Origin: Candidatus Omnitrophota bacterium
GTDB lineage: Bacteria > Hinthialibacterota > Hinthialibacteria > Hinthialibacterales > Hinthialibacteraceae
Direction: 5' to 3'
DNA: 37,894 nt
Assembly: GCA_003598175.1 (NCBI GenBank)
Contig: QZKN01000132.1
Coordinates: 1-37,894, forward strand
The notes under the pieces are model-generated. The model was not told where the DNA came from. It worked only from the letters and a program-made list of their open reading frames with translations, and ran no database searches. The translations under genes and the position numbers were made by a program. Shown here in pieces: positions 23,953 to 32,861 of the stretch; within the stretch, counting starts at the first letter, position 1, and each line of letters opens with the position of its first letter.

Positions 23953-26601
23953 TCAAGATAAGACGGTAACAATTTCTTTCACTTTGGCAAACGCTTCCTG
24001 CAATTTGGAGGCATCTTTCCCGCCTGCCTGGGCGCGATCCTTTCGTCCGCCGCCGCCGCCGCCGGTGATCTTTGTGATTTCCTTCACGATTTTTCCCGCA
24101 TCCAGGCGATTGGTGAGGTCGTCGCTGACGCCGCATACGATTGTGAGTTTCCCATCAGCCGCCGCGGCCAGCACCGCCACACGTTTTTTCGCGCCGGACA
24201 TCAGCGCATCCATGGCCGCCTGCAGTTCCTCTTTTCCGCCGCCGTCCATTTCACGCGTGAGAACAGCGATTCCACCGATTTCTGCCACTCCATCCAGCAG
24301 ATTGGTGGTTTCTCCCCGCAACAGTTTTTGCCGTAGTTCCTTGTTTTCTTTTTCGAGGTTTTTTATCTGCTCCAGCAATCGATTGACCCGCTCCGGCGTT
24401 TCGTCCGCCGCGACTTTTAAAATGGAGGCTATGGCGCGCAGTTGTTCGTGTTCTTTTTGTATGAATTCCACCGCCTTCGGTCCGGATATGGCTTCGATTC
24501 GCCGATTTCCCGCGGAAATGGAACTTTCGGTCAAAATCCGCACATAACCGATATCGCCGGTGGCGCGCACGTGCGTCCCCCCGCACAATTCCAGACTGAC
24601 ATTTTGATTGTCTGCGTCTTCGTTAAGTATCGCCACCGTACGAACCTGATCGCCGTATTTTTCGCCAAACAATGCCATCGCCCCCTTCGCCTGCGCATCT
24701 TTCAACGACGTAATCTCGGTTTTTACCGGGTGGTTTTCATACACCCAGCGATTGACGATTTCCTCCACTTTTTGTATTTCCGCCGATTTCATCGCTTCAA
24801 AGTGTGTAAAATCAAAGCGGAAATAATCCGGATCGACCAGCGAACCGGATTGTTTGACGTGTGTTCCCAGCACCTGACGCAAAGCGGCGTGCAGGAGATG
24901 GGTGGCGGTGTGATTTTTTTGGATGGGCAAACGGCGTTCCCGATCGACAACGAGACGCACAGGATCTTTTTCCCGAATGATGCCACGCTCAACAACGCCG
25001 AAATGCACGTAAACGCCGGATGCGGTTTTGTGCGTGGTTTCAATCCGCACCGCCGCATCGTTTCCGGAAAGATCCTCGATTACCCCTTTGTCGCCGACCT
25101 GTCCGCCGGATTCGGCGTAAAAGGGCGTTTTTTCCACCACGATTTCCACTTCCTGTCCCGCTATCGCCGATTCGATCCGTTTTTTGTCGTGAAACAACGC
25201 CCAAATCGTACTTTCTTCGACGAGTGATTCGTATCCGGAAAAAATGGTTGCCGGTACGCCGATTTCCACTTCGACTTTGGTCTCGCCGGATCCCCGCCAG
25301 GCGGCCTGCGCCCGTGTCCGCTGTTCCTCCATGCAGTTTTGGAATGATTCTTCATCGTATCCGGCAAATCCGCGTTCCTTCAGAATTTCCTTGGTCAAAT
25401 CCGCCGGAAATCCATATGTATCATATAACAGGAACGCCTTTTCACCGGGCAGAACGGCTTCTTTGCCAGGTTTCATCTCATCGATCATTTCTCCCAGCAT
25501 AACCAGGCCGCGATTGAGCGTGGTGCGAAAGGCTTCTTCTTCCGCCGCGGCGATTTTCCGCGTGAACGAGAAATTTTCGGCGAGATCGGGGTACTCTTTT
25601 TTGTTGACATCCACGACAATTTCCATCGCGGACGCCAACAAATCCTTTTCGAGACCTAACACCAGGCCATGCCGAATGGCGCGGCGCATGATTCGGCGTA
25701 ACACATAGCCGCGGCCGGTGTTGGACGGCATGACATTGTCGGTCAAGACAAATGTGACAGCGCGAATGTGATCCGCCAGCACGCGAAAAGACACGTCGCG
25801 GGTTTTATCGTCGTGAAATTTGTATCCGGTCCGTTCTTCGAAGTAGCGAATGATAGGCGAGAGCGTATCCGTGTCGAAATTGGAGTGAACGCCCTGCATG
25901 ATGCAGGCCATTCGTTCCAATCCCAGACCGGTGTCGATATTTTTCCGATCCAAGGGCGGCAATGAGCCGTCCGGTTGTCGATCGAATTGGGTAAATACGA
26001 GATTCCAATATTCCAAATAACGGTCGCAGTCGCAGCCGGGCGCGCAAGTCGGTTTTCCGCATCCCACGCCGGGACCTTGATCATAATAAAGTTCCGAGCA
26101 GGGACCGGAGGGACCTAAAATCCCCGACGCCGGCCAGAAATTGTCTTCCGCGCCCAGACGAACGATTCGTTCGGCGGGAATGTCGGATTCTTCCAGCCAA
26201 ATTTTCGCAGATTCTTCGTCGTTTTCATAAATACTGGCCCATAATTTTTCGACGGGCAGTTTCATTTCGTCAATGGAAAATTCCCACGCCCAACGAATCG
26301 CTTCCCGCTTGAAATAGTCGCCGAAGGAGAAATTCCCCAACATTTCAAAGAAGGTATGATGCCGTTCCGTATGCCCGACGTTCTCAATGTCGCTGGTGCG
26401 GAAGCATTTTTGGCAGGTGGTGACCCGTTTCAGCGTGTCTCCCATTTCGCCGCGGAAGTAGGGCTTGAACTGCACCATCCCGGCGCTGGAAAAAAGCAGG
26501 GTCGGGTCGTTGCGAGGCGTGAGAGAATCGCTGGGCCATGCCTCATGGCCGCGCGATACGAAGAATTCACGGTAGCGATCACGGATTTCTTGTGTTTTCA
26601 T
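23953..26601 (-). CDS. alaS: Alanine-tRNA ligase
   Basis: A full-length 882-aa class II synthetase that charges tRNA-Ala in the cytosol. The start is MKTQEIRDRYREFFVSRGHE, with ATAGGTATT upstream. The aminoacylation core shows PTLLFSSAGMVQFKPYF, TCQKCFRTSDIENVG, RHHTFFEMLGNFSFGDYF and YVLRRIMRRAIRHG. The editing domain has HTATHLLH near residue 563 and CGGTHV near 671, providing the metal-binding His and Cys residues. A coiled-coil linker (LLEQIKNLEKENKELRQK) leads to a C-terminal domain with a Gly-rich GGGGGGRKDRAQAGG segment. Length and motif order match the family. There is nothing odd except the MITE just downstream of its stop. Confidence 0.98.
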   Translation of the reverse strand: MKTQEIRDRYREFFVSRGHEAWPSDSLTPRNDPTLLFSSAGMVQFKPYFRGEMGDTLKRVTTCQKCFRTSDIENVGHTERHHTFFEMLGNFSFGDYFKREAIRWAWEFSIDEMKLPVEKLWASIYENDEESAKIWLEESDIPAERIVRLGAEDNFWPASGILGPSGPCSELYYDQGPGVGCGKPTCAPGCDCDRYLEYWNLVFTQFDRQPDGSLPPLDRKNIDTGLGLERMACIMQGVHSNFDTDTLSPIIRYFEERTGYKFHDDKTRDVSFRVLADHIRAVTFVLTDNVMPSNTGRGYVLRRIMRRAIRHGLVLGLEKDLLASAMEIVVDVNKKEYPDLAENFSFTRKIAAAEEEAFRTTLNRGLVMLGEMIDEMKPGKEAVLPGEKAFLLYDTYGFPADLTKEILKERGFAGYDEESFQNCMEEQRTRAQAAWRGSGETKVEVEIGVPATIFSGYESLVEESTIWALFHDKKRIESAIAGQEVEIVVEKTPFYAESGGQVGDKGVIEDLSGNDAAVRIETTHKTASGVYVHFGVVERGIIREKDPVRLVVDRERRLPIQKNHTATHLLHAALRQVLGTHVKQSGSLVDPDYFRFDFTHFEAMKSAEIQKVEEIVNRWVYENHPVKTEITSLKDAQAKGAMALFGEKYGDQVRTVAILNEDADNQNVSLELCGGTHVRATGDIGYVRILTESSISAGNRRIEAISGPKAVEFIQKEHEQLRAIASILKVAADETPERVNRLLEQIKNLEKENKELRQKLLRGETTNLLDGVAEIGGIAVLTREMDGGGKEELQAAMDALMSGAKKRVAVLAAAADGKLTIVCGVSDDLTNRLDAGKIVKEITKITGGGGGGRKDRAQAGGKDASKLQEAFAKVKEIVTVLS

Positions 26602-26639
26602 TCTTAATACCTATCGATATATGATTTGGGGGTGAAAAT

Positions 26640-26960
26640 ATCCCCTTTCCAACCCTCCCCATAAACGGGTCGGGAGCCTATTTCCCCCCGTAAACGAGAT
26701 GAAAGCCCATTTCCCCCCGTTGACGGGGGGATTAAGTGGGGAATGAAGCGCACATTTTCATCCCTCGTTGTAATCAATTGAACAAGTCCGTTTATATAAA
26801 AATACCTGTCGTAGGGGCAGGTTTGAAATCTGCCCCTACGAGTGAATTTCATCCTTCGTTGCGACCTATTGGTCATGGCGGCTTATATAAAAACAAATGC
26901 GGGTAAAGCAGGCGTCCTCGCCTGCGTTGTTCGTGCAAGCGGGGACGCTTGCTTTACCCA
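26640..26960. repeat. Cluster of short palindromic and direct repeats
   Basis: Three separate hairpins are visible: CCCCCCGT-TG-ACGGGGGG (26713-26730), CGTAGGGGCAG with CTGCCCCTACG (26810-26840), and GGGTAAAGCA with TGCTTTACCC (26901-26959). A direct repeat with TCATCCCTCGTTG...TTATATAAAAA near 26757-26801 recurs as TCATCCTTCGTTG...TTATATAAAAA near 26849-26892. CCTATTTCCCCCCGT / CCCATTTCCCCCCGT is also repeated. No gene is supported in 26602-27186. Confidence 0.8.
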
Positions 26961-27186
26961 CGTGTGCATGACGTAGTTTATTTGTATCCTGTGTTGAAAC
27001 CATAAAAACGATGGCTTTTCATTCTATGAGCCCATGGAAAAAGAATCGGTAAAAAAAGAGTATAGAAGTCGGAACCGGCTGCGGCAATAGGCGCCGATTC
27101 ATAACCCGGAATTAATGGCGACTTGTCATTGCCGATGTGGGACACTATATTAGTTGTTACCAAATTATTTTAAGCAGGTACGGTTC

Positions 27187-27771
27187 ATGCAATTAAATAA
27201 AGCGTTTACGCTGATCGAACTCTTGATTGTGGTCGCCATTATCGGCATATTAGCGGCGATTGCGGTTCCGAATTTTTTGAATGCGCAGGTGCGCGCGAAA
27301 ATCGCAAAAGTCGAATCGGAAATGAAATCAATCGATACCGCTCTCGAAAGTTATCGTCTGGACAATAATATGTATCCGGTATGGCTGACTTTTCAAGGCG
27401 GTAATATCTGGCCGGTTTCAAAACGTTTGGCGCCCCTCACCACACCCATCTCCTATATTTCATCCGTCCCGCAAGATCCGTTTCTGGTGCGCATTCACGG
27501 CGCTCGTTTAAACGAGGATCAGCACGAAGCGTATGATACGTATGACTACGTCGACGCCTGGACAGCGTTTAACACCAGCAAAGCCACGGTGTTAAGCGAC
27601 TCCTTCCGTTGCTCGGAATGGCGATTGGCCAGCGCCGGACCGGACGGCACACAAACCTATGGCAGCGTCGCCGCCTTCAACGTCAGCAACGGCGTGAACA
27701 GCATCGGCGATATCGTGCGCACCGGCCCGCGGGTTTCCAGACCCTGCGACGCTTCTCTGGTCGGTAAATAA
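27187..27771 (+). CDS. Type II secretion/type IV pilin-like pseudopilin
   Basis: A 194-aa protein starting MQLNKAFTLIELLIVVAIIG, with the class III prepilin cleavage context followed by F, T, E5 and a long hydrophobic helix (ILAAIAVPNFLNAQVRAKIA). The start at 27187 is taken because an upstream ATG at 27154 would place the cleavage site unusually far in. The globular part has SEMKSIDTALESYRLDNNMY, typical of GspG-like major pseudopilins, and later VPQDPF as in the calcium-site region. Many uncultured lineages carry dozens of lone pseudopilin-like genes; this one has no secretion-system neighbours here. It probably assembles in the inner membrane into a pilus-like fibre. The family is clear, the partner system unknown. 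Confidence 0.9.
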   Translation: MQLNKAFTLIELLIVVAIIGILAAIAVPNFLNAQVRAKIAKVESEMKSIDTALESYRLDNNMYPVWLTFQGGNIWPVSKRLAPLTTPISYISSVPQDPFLVRIHGARLNEDQHEAYDTYDYVDAWTAFNTSKATVLSDSFRCSEWRLASAGPDGTQTYGSVAAFNVSNGVNSIGDIVRTGPRVSRPCDASLVGK

Positions 27772-27995
27772 TAATAACTATTTTTCATCTCCGGGAATAT
27801 GAATGCTATCCATAATTTACATAAATTCACTCTTTATTGCGAATATGTGAATATATGAAAAGAAGAGAGAGCTTTTTGAATCAAATCCTTTTACGCCGGA
27901 ATCATGGGATGAATTTAAAAAAAAACATAATGAGATTTACTTTTTGCTGATATTCAATTAAACTGGTTATTGACTGGTTAAAGGAGATGACCAAC

Positions 27996-28235
27996 ATGGA
28001 ACAGGTCGGTTTATTCGAAGCCAAAACTCATTTATCCGAGCTGATTATTCGTGTCGGAAACGGTGAAAGTTTTACCATCACGAAGCATGGTTCCCCCATT
28101 GCGCAACTGATTCCCGTTCGTTCCCCATCTGCCGAAATGATTTGTCAGGCTTTTAAAGAATTGGATAACCTTTGCGAAAAGAACTCACTCGGCGGTTTGA
28201 AAGTGCAGGATCTCATCGCGGAAGGTCGGCGTTGA
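27996..28235 (+). CDS. Antitoxin, Phd/YefM family
   Basis: A 79-aa protein from ATG 27996; AAGGAG at 27981-27986 is too close to the earlier in-frame ATG at 27987 and fits this one. MEQVGLFEAKTHLSELIIRV, then GESFTITKHGSPIAQLIPV is the Phd/YefM-type DNA-binding N-domain. The C-terminal tail EMICQAFKELDNLCEKNSLG is probably the helix that covers the toxin. Its stop overlaps the toxin start by one base (TGATG), so both are made from one message. It should neutralise the adjacent PIN toxin and repress the operon. Confidence 0.88.
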   Translation: MEQVGLFEAKTHLSELIIRVGNGESFTITKHGSPIAQLIPVRSPSAEMICQAFKELDNLCEKNSLGGLKVQDLIAEGRR

Positions 28236-28657
28236 TGGAAGGCGTCGTTCTGGATTGTTCCATGACCATGGCATGGTGTTTCAAAGAGGAACGCAATCCT
28301 CGAAGCGAAGCGTTGCGCCGCAAAATCGAGGCTGGTGTAAAAGTGGCGGTTCCCTTTATTTGGACTTTGGAGGTGATCAACGTTTTATATCTGGCGGAAA
28401 AGCGCAAACGGATCGTTCCGGAAGATACACAACGCTATGTCCATTGGCTTTATCAAGGCTTGCCGATTGAAATTGATCCGTTGCAGAATCCGATCCTTTT
28501 TCAGAATCTTCTTTTATTGATGCGGGGACATGAATTGACGGCTTATGACGCCGCCTATGCGGAATTGGCGCTTCGCCGTGGATGGCCGCTAGCCACTCTA
28601 GATACAAAATTAATCCACGCCGCCAGGAAAATGAAGATTTTGTGGGATGAACCCTAA
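28235..28657 (+). CDS. Toxin, VapC-type PIN-domain ribonuclease
   Basis: A 140-aa PIN-domain protein. The acidic Mg-binding set is complete: D7 in VVLDCSMTMAW, E46 in PFIWTLEVINV, D105 in LTAYDAAYAELA and D123 in LATLDTKLIHAA. VapC nucleases cleave tRNA or rRNA, halting translation. The start is placed at the TGATG overlap with the antitoxin gene. A third frame (28647-28844) overlaps the end. The pair lies next to a CRISPR locus; such pairs are often carried by mobile DNA and stabilise it. Confidence 0.92.
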   Translation: MEGVVLDCSMTMAWCFKEERNPRSEALRRKIEAGVKVAVPFIWTLEVINVLYLAEKRKRIVPEDTQRYVHWLYQGLPIEIDPLQNPILFQNLLLLMRGHELTAYDAAYAELALRRGWPLATLDTKLIHAARKMKILWDEP

Positions 28658-28844
28658 AAAAAGCGTATTCGAATGCTGGTTGGAAGATGAAAAAATGGAA
28701 CGACTGTTGGAAGAAACTCAAAAAGTGATGAATTCACCACCCGATACTCTGCGTTGTTACAACTTGTGCAAAACCTGCCGGGAACTGACTGCGGGCAAAG
28801 GAAAAACGGAAATCATGGAACCGGCTCGTTTTTTTATGGTGTAG
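28647..28844 (+). CDS. Possible small third gene of the toxin-antitoxin operon
   Basis: A 65-aa frame overlapping the VapC stop by 11 bases. The peptide (MNPKKSVFECWLEDEKMERL, then LRCYNLCKTCRELTAG) has a CxxC-like YNLCKTC pair. No family is recognised and the ribosome site is weak. Operon-like overlap supports it; short length does not. Confidence 0.3.
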   Translation: MNPKKSVFECWLEDEKMERLLEETQKVMNSPPDTLRCYNLCKTCRELTAGKGKTEIMEPARFFMV

Positions 28845-29199
28845 TTGAACAGGAAAAAAAATTTGTAAAAAGTGAACATTCCTCTTGAAATGGATTCCCA
28901 ATTGGGTTTAAAATAATAACTGTAAAATCATTGGTTCATTCGAATTTATGGACATCCGTACAATCGAATGAAATCTTTTTTTCAGGAAAAGGGTAGATTT
29001 TTTGTTAACTACCTCTGGAATCTGGATTTAATGGTGACGGGATCAGAAAATACATGAGAAAGTGAGCTACCGCTGGTTGATTTTATTGGACTTATGCACG
29101 TTTGGCAGCATGAAGTTACATTACATGTAATTAAAAAAGGGGGTAGTACCGCAAACGCGCGGAAATCCCCAATAATGACAGGCATTTCAGAGGGGGGGA
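28845..29199 (+). promoter_or_regulatory. CRISPR leader region
   Basis: About 355 bases without a supported gene, AT-rich, directly before the first repeat. It contains the palindrome ATTACATGTAAT (29120-29131) and an AATTAAAAAAGGGG tract. Placement on this side follows from the repeat orientation (ATTGAGAC at the 3' end, as in crRNA 5' handles) and from the decayed last repeat at the other end. The promoter itself is not identified. Confidence 0.6.
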
Positions 29200-30709
29200 G
29201 TGGAAACAACTTCCTGGTGAGGACAGGATTGAGACTCTGCTGAGCATCCCTGCGAGTAGTATTCCATCAAAGGGTGGAAACAACTTCCTGGTGAGGACAG
29301 GATTGAGACTACGTAATTCCCCTCCGCTGTTGCGATGAGGCCTTCGTGGAAACAACTTCCTGGTGAGGACAGGATTGAGACTTTTGAAATTCTGTTTCTC
29401 GATATGCCTTATCTCTCTTGATGTGGAAACAACTTCCTGGTGAGGACAGGATTGAGACGGGTTCTGCCCACCTTACATAGTCGTAACGTGTGATCAAGTG
29501 GAAACAACTTCCTGGTGAGGACAGGATTGAGACTTATTAAACTGTTATATATATAGTCAAATTTCGGTTTCGTGGAAACAACTTCCTGGTGAGGACAGGA
29601 TTGAGACTAACAACTAGAAGTATGAAAGAAACCAGAAGAGGTTTCGTGGAAACAACTTCCTGGTGAGGACAGGATTGAGACTAATAGCGTCGGTGAGAAT
29701 CCTCTCCACTTTTTGGAAGTGGAAACAACTTCCTGGTGAGGACAGGATTGAGACAATTACCGCGGTAATACATAAAAATGTAAAAGCTTCATGTGGAAAC
29801 AACTTCCTGGTGAGGACAGGATTGAGACTATATAGTTACTTCCAAATCGTTTTGCTTATTATGATAAGTGGAAACAACTTCCTGGTGAGGACAGGATTGA
29901 GACTGATACAACAACAATTGGTACCATAATTATCGAAAAGTGGAAACAACTTCCTGGTGAGGACAGGATTGAGACATTGAACACAATTGACACAACAACT
30001 ATTGGTACCATGTGGAAACAACTTCCTGGTGAGGACAGGATTGAGACTAAATCTACTTTCATCTCAATTTCTCCCTGTTTTTCACAGTGGAAACAACTTC
30101 CTGGTGAGGACAGGATTGAGACTCCCACACCTAGTCGATGAAGAAGGCAATCTGCGCGGTGGAAACAACTTCCTGGTGAGGACAGGATTGAGACAATTGT
30201 ACTTTGCGAATGACGGTGGGGCTTGTCCAAAGTGGAAACAACTTCCTGGTGAGGACAGGATTGAGACTTCCCCACGAATGATGACCTTCTCTGTTTCAAT
30301 CTTAAAGTGGAAACAACTTCCTGGTGAGGACAGGATTGAGACTCAAAAATTCTACAATAACTGGATCCGGATACATATTTTGTGGAAACAACTTCCTGGT
30401 GAGGACAGGATTGAGACTTTCTTAACAATTTTTTTTGTCTCAACTTTAAACAGTGGAAACAACTTCCTGGTGAGGACAGGATTGAGACACCATATAGGCA
30501 AGCGTACCGAAGTCGCATTGTTCGTGGAAACAACTTCCTGGTGAGGACAGGATTGAGACTACCTCAAATAGAGCGCTTCCTTTGACTCACGCGACTTTGT
30601 GGAAACAACTTCCTGGTGAGGACAGGATTGAGACGACACGTCGAGCAGGTGGGAAACCAGGACTTAGTGAGCCGTGGAAACAACTTCCTGGTGAGGACAG
30701 GATTGAGAA
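29200..30709 (+). CRISPR. CRISPR array, 21 repeats and 20 spacers
   Basis: Twenty repeats are the same 36-bp unit, beginning GTGGAAACAACTTCC and ending GGATTGAGAC. The 21st (30674-30709) has an extra A near its end (TTGAGAAC), which marks the leader-distal end. Starts: 29200, 29274, 29346, 29423, 29498, 29572, 29646, 29719, 29793, 29868, 29940, 30012, 30087, 30159, 30232, 30307, 30382, 30453, 30524, 30599 and 30674. Spacers are 35-41 nt, all different, though the spacers at 29904 and 29976 share 19 of 20 bases (see findings). The ATTGAGAC 3' end fits a type I or III Cas6-processed 8-nt crRNA handle. The plus strand is the likely crRNA strand. Only cas6 follows; effector and adaptation genes are absent from the window. 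Confidence 0.98.
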
Positions 30710-30845
30710 CAGCAGGGGCCAGGGTTTGGTAAATGTGGGATTGATACCCTGAACCTGATACCCGATTTTTGCTTGCTCCTCTTTTCATTTTTCCCTTTTT
30801 CCTCCATGATTGACATTGATGACGAAGCTCGATTCCTGACAATGA

Positions 30846-31754
30846 ATGGTTCATTGCAAAATGTCGCTGCCTACCAATGCAATTCTTGAACGACCGTCGT
30901 GGTTTGCGCTGCAATTTGAATTGAGGGCGCTGGAGGAGGGATCGATTCCGCGATTTCTCGGACCGGTCTTTCACGGCGCTTTCGGTCACGCTCTGCGAGA
31001 ATCCTGTGTACAATTGCCGCAAGCGATTCCGCTCTACGATTTGTGTTACGAGCGGAATTCCACGTCCTCGCCCAATCGTACGCAACCGTTTTTATTCGAC
31101 GTCCATCGCGATTGTGGTGGAAATATGAGGTGCGGTGATGGAATCCGGGCGCAATGGATCGGCAAACCGATTCTCGCATCCGCCCCGGCGTTTCTCCCGG
31201 CCTTGCTTTATTCGCTCAAAATCATGGCCGCAAACGGACTGGGACCGGATTTGGTCCCTTTCGAACTGATCGCGGTGCGGATTCTCCCCCATCCGATTTT
31301 CCGACCGGATGATTCCGGAATCAATATTCTCCCCGCCGTTTACACGTTCACGGATTTGCAGAAACCATCCGATTCCGAACGCGCCGAAATCAAGCTGGAA
31401 ACGCCTACCCAATTGGTTTCCAAGAATCGAATCCTGAAAAGCGTCGACGGTCCGATCTTTTTTCGCCGTTTGTGGCAGCGAATCGCCGCATGGGGTGAAT
31501 TCGAACTCTGTTCCCAAATCAAGCCGCCGTTTTTCGATGAAATCGGAGTCAAATGTGATGAAACACATTGGCAGCTGGCGGAACGCTGGTCGTCGCGGCA
31601 GCAAAAACGGTTGGATGTCAGCGGACTTGTGGGTCGAGTCACGTTTAGTGGATTGGACAACTTTGCATGGGGATTGTTACGGATAGGCGAGCAGCTGCAC
31701 GTCGGTAAAAACACAACATGCGGATTGGGAAAGTATTTCATCATGGAGAAATAA
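30846..31754 (+). CDS. cas6: CRISPR-associated endoribonuclease Cas6
   Basis: A 302-aa RAMP-type protein 136 bases downstream of the array on the same strand. The C-terminal domain shows the Cas6 pattern GRVTFSGLDNFAWGLLRIGE then LHVGKNTTCGLGKYFI, including the Gly-rich loop that binds the repeat. The N-terminal ferredoxin-like half has RFLGPVFHGAFGHALRE with two His residues (43 and 48), one of which could be catalytic. Cas6 cuts pre-crRNA within each repeat, leaving the 8-nt 5' handle predicted above. An internal ATG at 30861 (MSLPTNAILERPSW) is an alternative start; neither has a clear ribosome site. No cas1, cas2, cas10 or csm/cmr/cascade genes are found between 28,000 and 37,894. It probably serves an effector encoded elsewhere. 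Confidence 0.88.
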   Translation: MVHCKMSLPTNAILERPSWFALQFELRALEEGSIPRFLGPVFHGAFGHALRESCVQLPQAIPLYDLCYERNSTSSPNRTQPFLFDVHRDCGGNMRCGDGIRAQWIGKPILASAPAFLPALLYSLKIMAANGLGPDLVPFELIAVRILPHPIFRPDDSGINILPAVYTFTDLQKPSDSERAEIKLETPTQLVSKNRILKSVDGPIFFRRLWQRIAAWGEFELCSQIKPPFFDEIGVKCDETHWQLAERWSSRQQKRLDVSGLVGRVTFSGLDNFAWGLLRIGEQLHVGKNTTCGLGKYFIMEK

Positions 31755-32048
31755 TCAATAAAACAAATGAATTCGCACTCAAACCTTTATAAGTCACGGT
31801 TCGCTTCGAATTTGCTCCGCAAAAAACAGTATTGTGAATTTTTCCCCACCCCCGAAAACCTCGTCTCAACGTCTTTAAGAATTTCCCGATCCATCGGGGA
31901 TACGGGAACTTCTTAAATGCCGTTGGTTTTGGCAGATGGCTTCACAGATATGATAAAATATTATTGAATTGGCTTCGCAAAATATTACCGCCAAAACGCG
32001 CGAGGTTTTCGCTGCCACGATTCTCATTTCTCCTCTGTTTCATTTGCG
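31755..32048. other. Intergenic region after cas6, with an inverted repeat
   Basis: No gene is supported. TTTAAGAATTTCCCGATCC and GGATACGGGAACTTCTTAAA (31874-31917) form an imperfect hairpin of about 17 pairs with a short loop. There is no T-run after it, so it is not a typical terminator; it may be a decayed small transposable element. Confidence 0.5.
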
Positions 32049-32281
32049 ATGGATCGCCAACCTTGTTCAGAAATCTATTGCCAGACGGCAATGGGTTGCG
32101 TGGGCAACCCACAATTTCCCTGTGAGGGTTGGCTCATCAATAAGAGAAAAATATCGGCTGGACGCATTCGGGCTGTCAGTTCGGATTGCTTGGTCGACGG
32201 CAAAGCGGTTTCAAAGATCGGCTTTGCCTGAACTGTCTGAAAAGACTTGTAAAAACATCAGGTGATAAACATGCAGATGGA
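32049..32281 (+). pseudogene. Cys-rich ORF interrupted by a frameshift
   Basis: From ATG 32049 the frame encodes MDRQPCSEIYCQTAMGC, VGNPQFPCEGWL, RKISAGRIRAVSSDC and stops after SKIGFA at 32231. Shifting to the +1 frame at about 32220 gives LCLNCLKRLVKTSGDKHADG, ending TGA at 32281, overlapping the start of the next gene. The joined product would have seven or more cysteines, including a CLNC pair, as in a small zinc-binding protein. Its overlap with the next gene argues that the joined frame was once real. A sequencing error, a decayed gene or a frameshift signal are possible. Confidence 0.35.
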
Positions 32282-32750
32282 TGAAAAAGAGAACAACCTC
32301 ATGGAATTTGGCAAAATGGTAGACCGCGAAATCATGGAAACAGAGATTAGAAGAAACACGACATTGGAACAGTGCGATAAGATCGGATTTGTCCGAAACG
32401 TCATGACGCCAAAGGGATGGATTCAGATCAGCATCAACACGCAGGAAATTGCGGAAATCCAGAAAATTCTCGGATCAGTGCATACGGCGATCTTCAACGA
32501 CTGCTACAACAAAGCCCATTTCATCTTGAACCAAAAGATGACGAAACCGACCAACCGAATGATCCACGACCTTGCGATGAAAATGTTTGAGAAAGAAGCG
32601 ATACACGCAAGCATGGTCTGGAACGCATTTCTTGAAAAGAAAGCCAAGAAACTCAGGGACAAGGTAAGCCAAGAGATGATCTCGAAGAACAATAACACGG
32701 TTGAACAAAAGACCGACTCACAAACAGGCATGGATGTCGTGAAGGTTTGA
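32271..32750 (+). CDS. Hypothetical 159-aa protein
   Basis: The ATG at 32271 has AGGTGAT at 32260-32266; an in-frame GTG at 32262 is less likely. The protein is mostly helical and charged. A central block IGFVRNVMTPKGWIQISINT followed by QEIAEIQKILGSVHTAIFND suggests a small alpha/beta unit, and LRDKVSQEMISKNNNTVEQK is a disordered-looking tail. No family is recognised. It follows the broken Cys-rich ORF and precedes transposase debris, so it is probably a cargo or remnant gene of mobile DNA. Function unknown. Confidence 0.55.
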   Translation: MQMDEKENNLMEFGKMVDREIMETEIRRNTTLEQCDKIGFVRNVMTPKGWIQISINTQEIAEIQKILGSVHTAIFNDCYNKAHFILNQKMTKPTNRMIHDLAMKMFEKEAIHASMVWNAFLEKKAKKLRDKVSQEMISKNNNTVEQKTDSQTGMDVVKV

Positions 32751-32861
32751 TTGGGGAAAAAAGAAGAAGAGTGATTGCCAAGCGATTTTATTTTTTGTTT
32801 CTTGTTTTTATAGACATGTTAATCTTTTTATCCTTATCATTTTTGTTTCTACTGCTGTTTT

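Noticed and set aside
24442..25708. Long plus-strand frames opposite alaS
   Set aside because: They are antisense shadows of a well-conserved, high-confidence gene and encode no recognisable protein.
26604..26876. A 90-aa minus-strand frame in the repeat cluster
   Set aside because: It is built from palindromic repeats and has no family match or ribosome site.
29614..30544. Long reading frames through the array with repeated VSILSSPGSCFH or GNNFLVRTGLR peptides
   Set aside because: These arise from translating the 36-bp CRISPR repeat; the period and spacer structure explain them.
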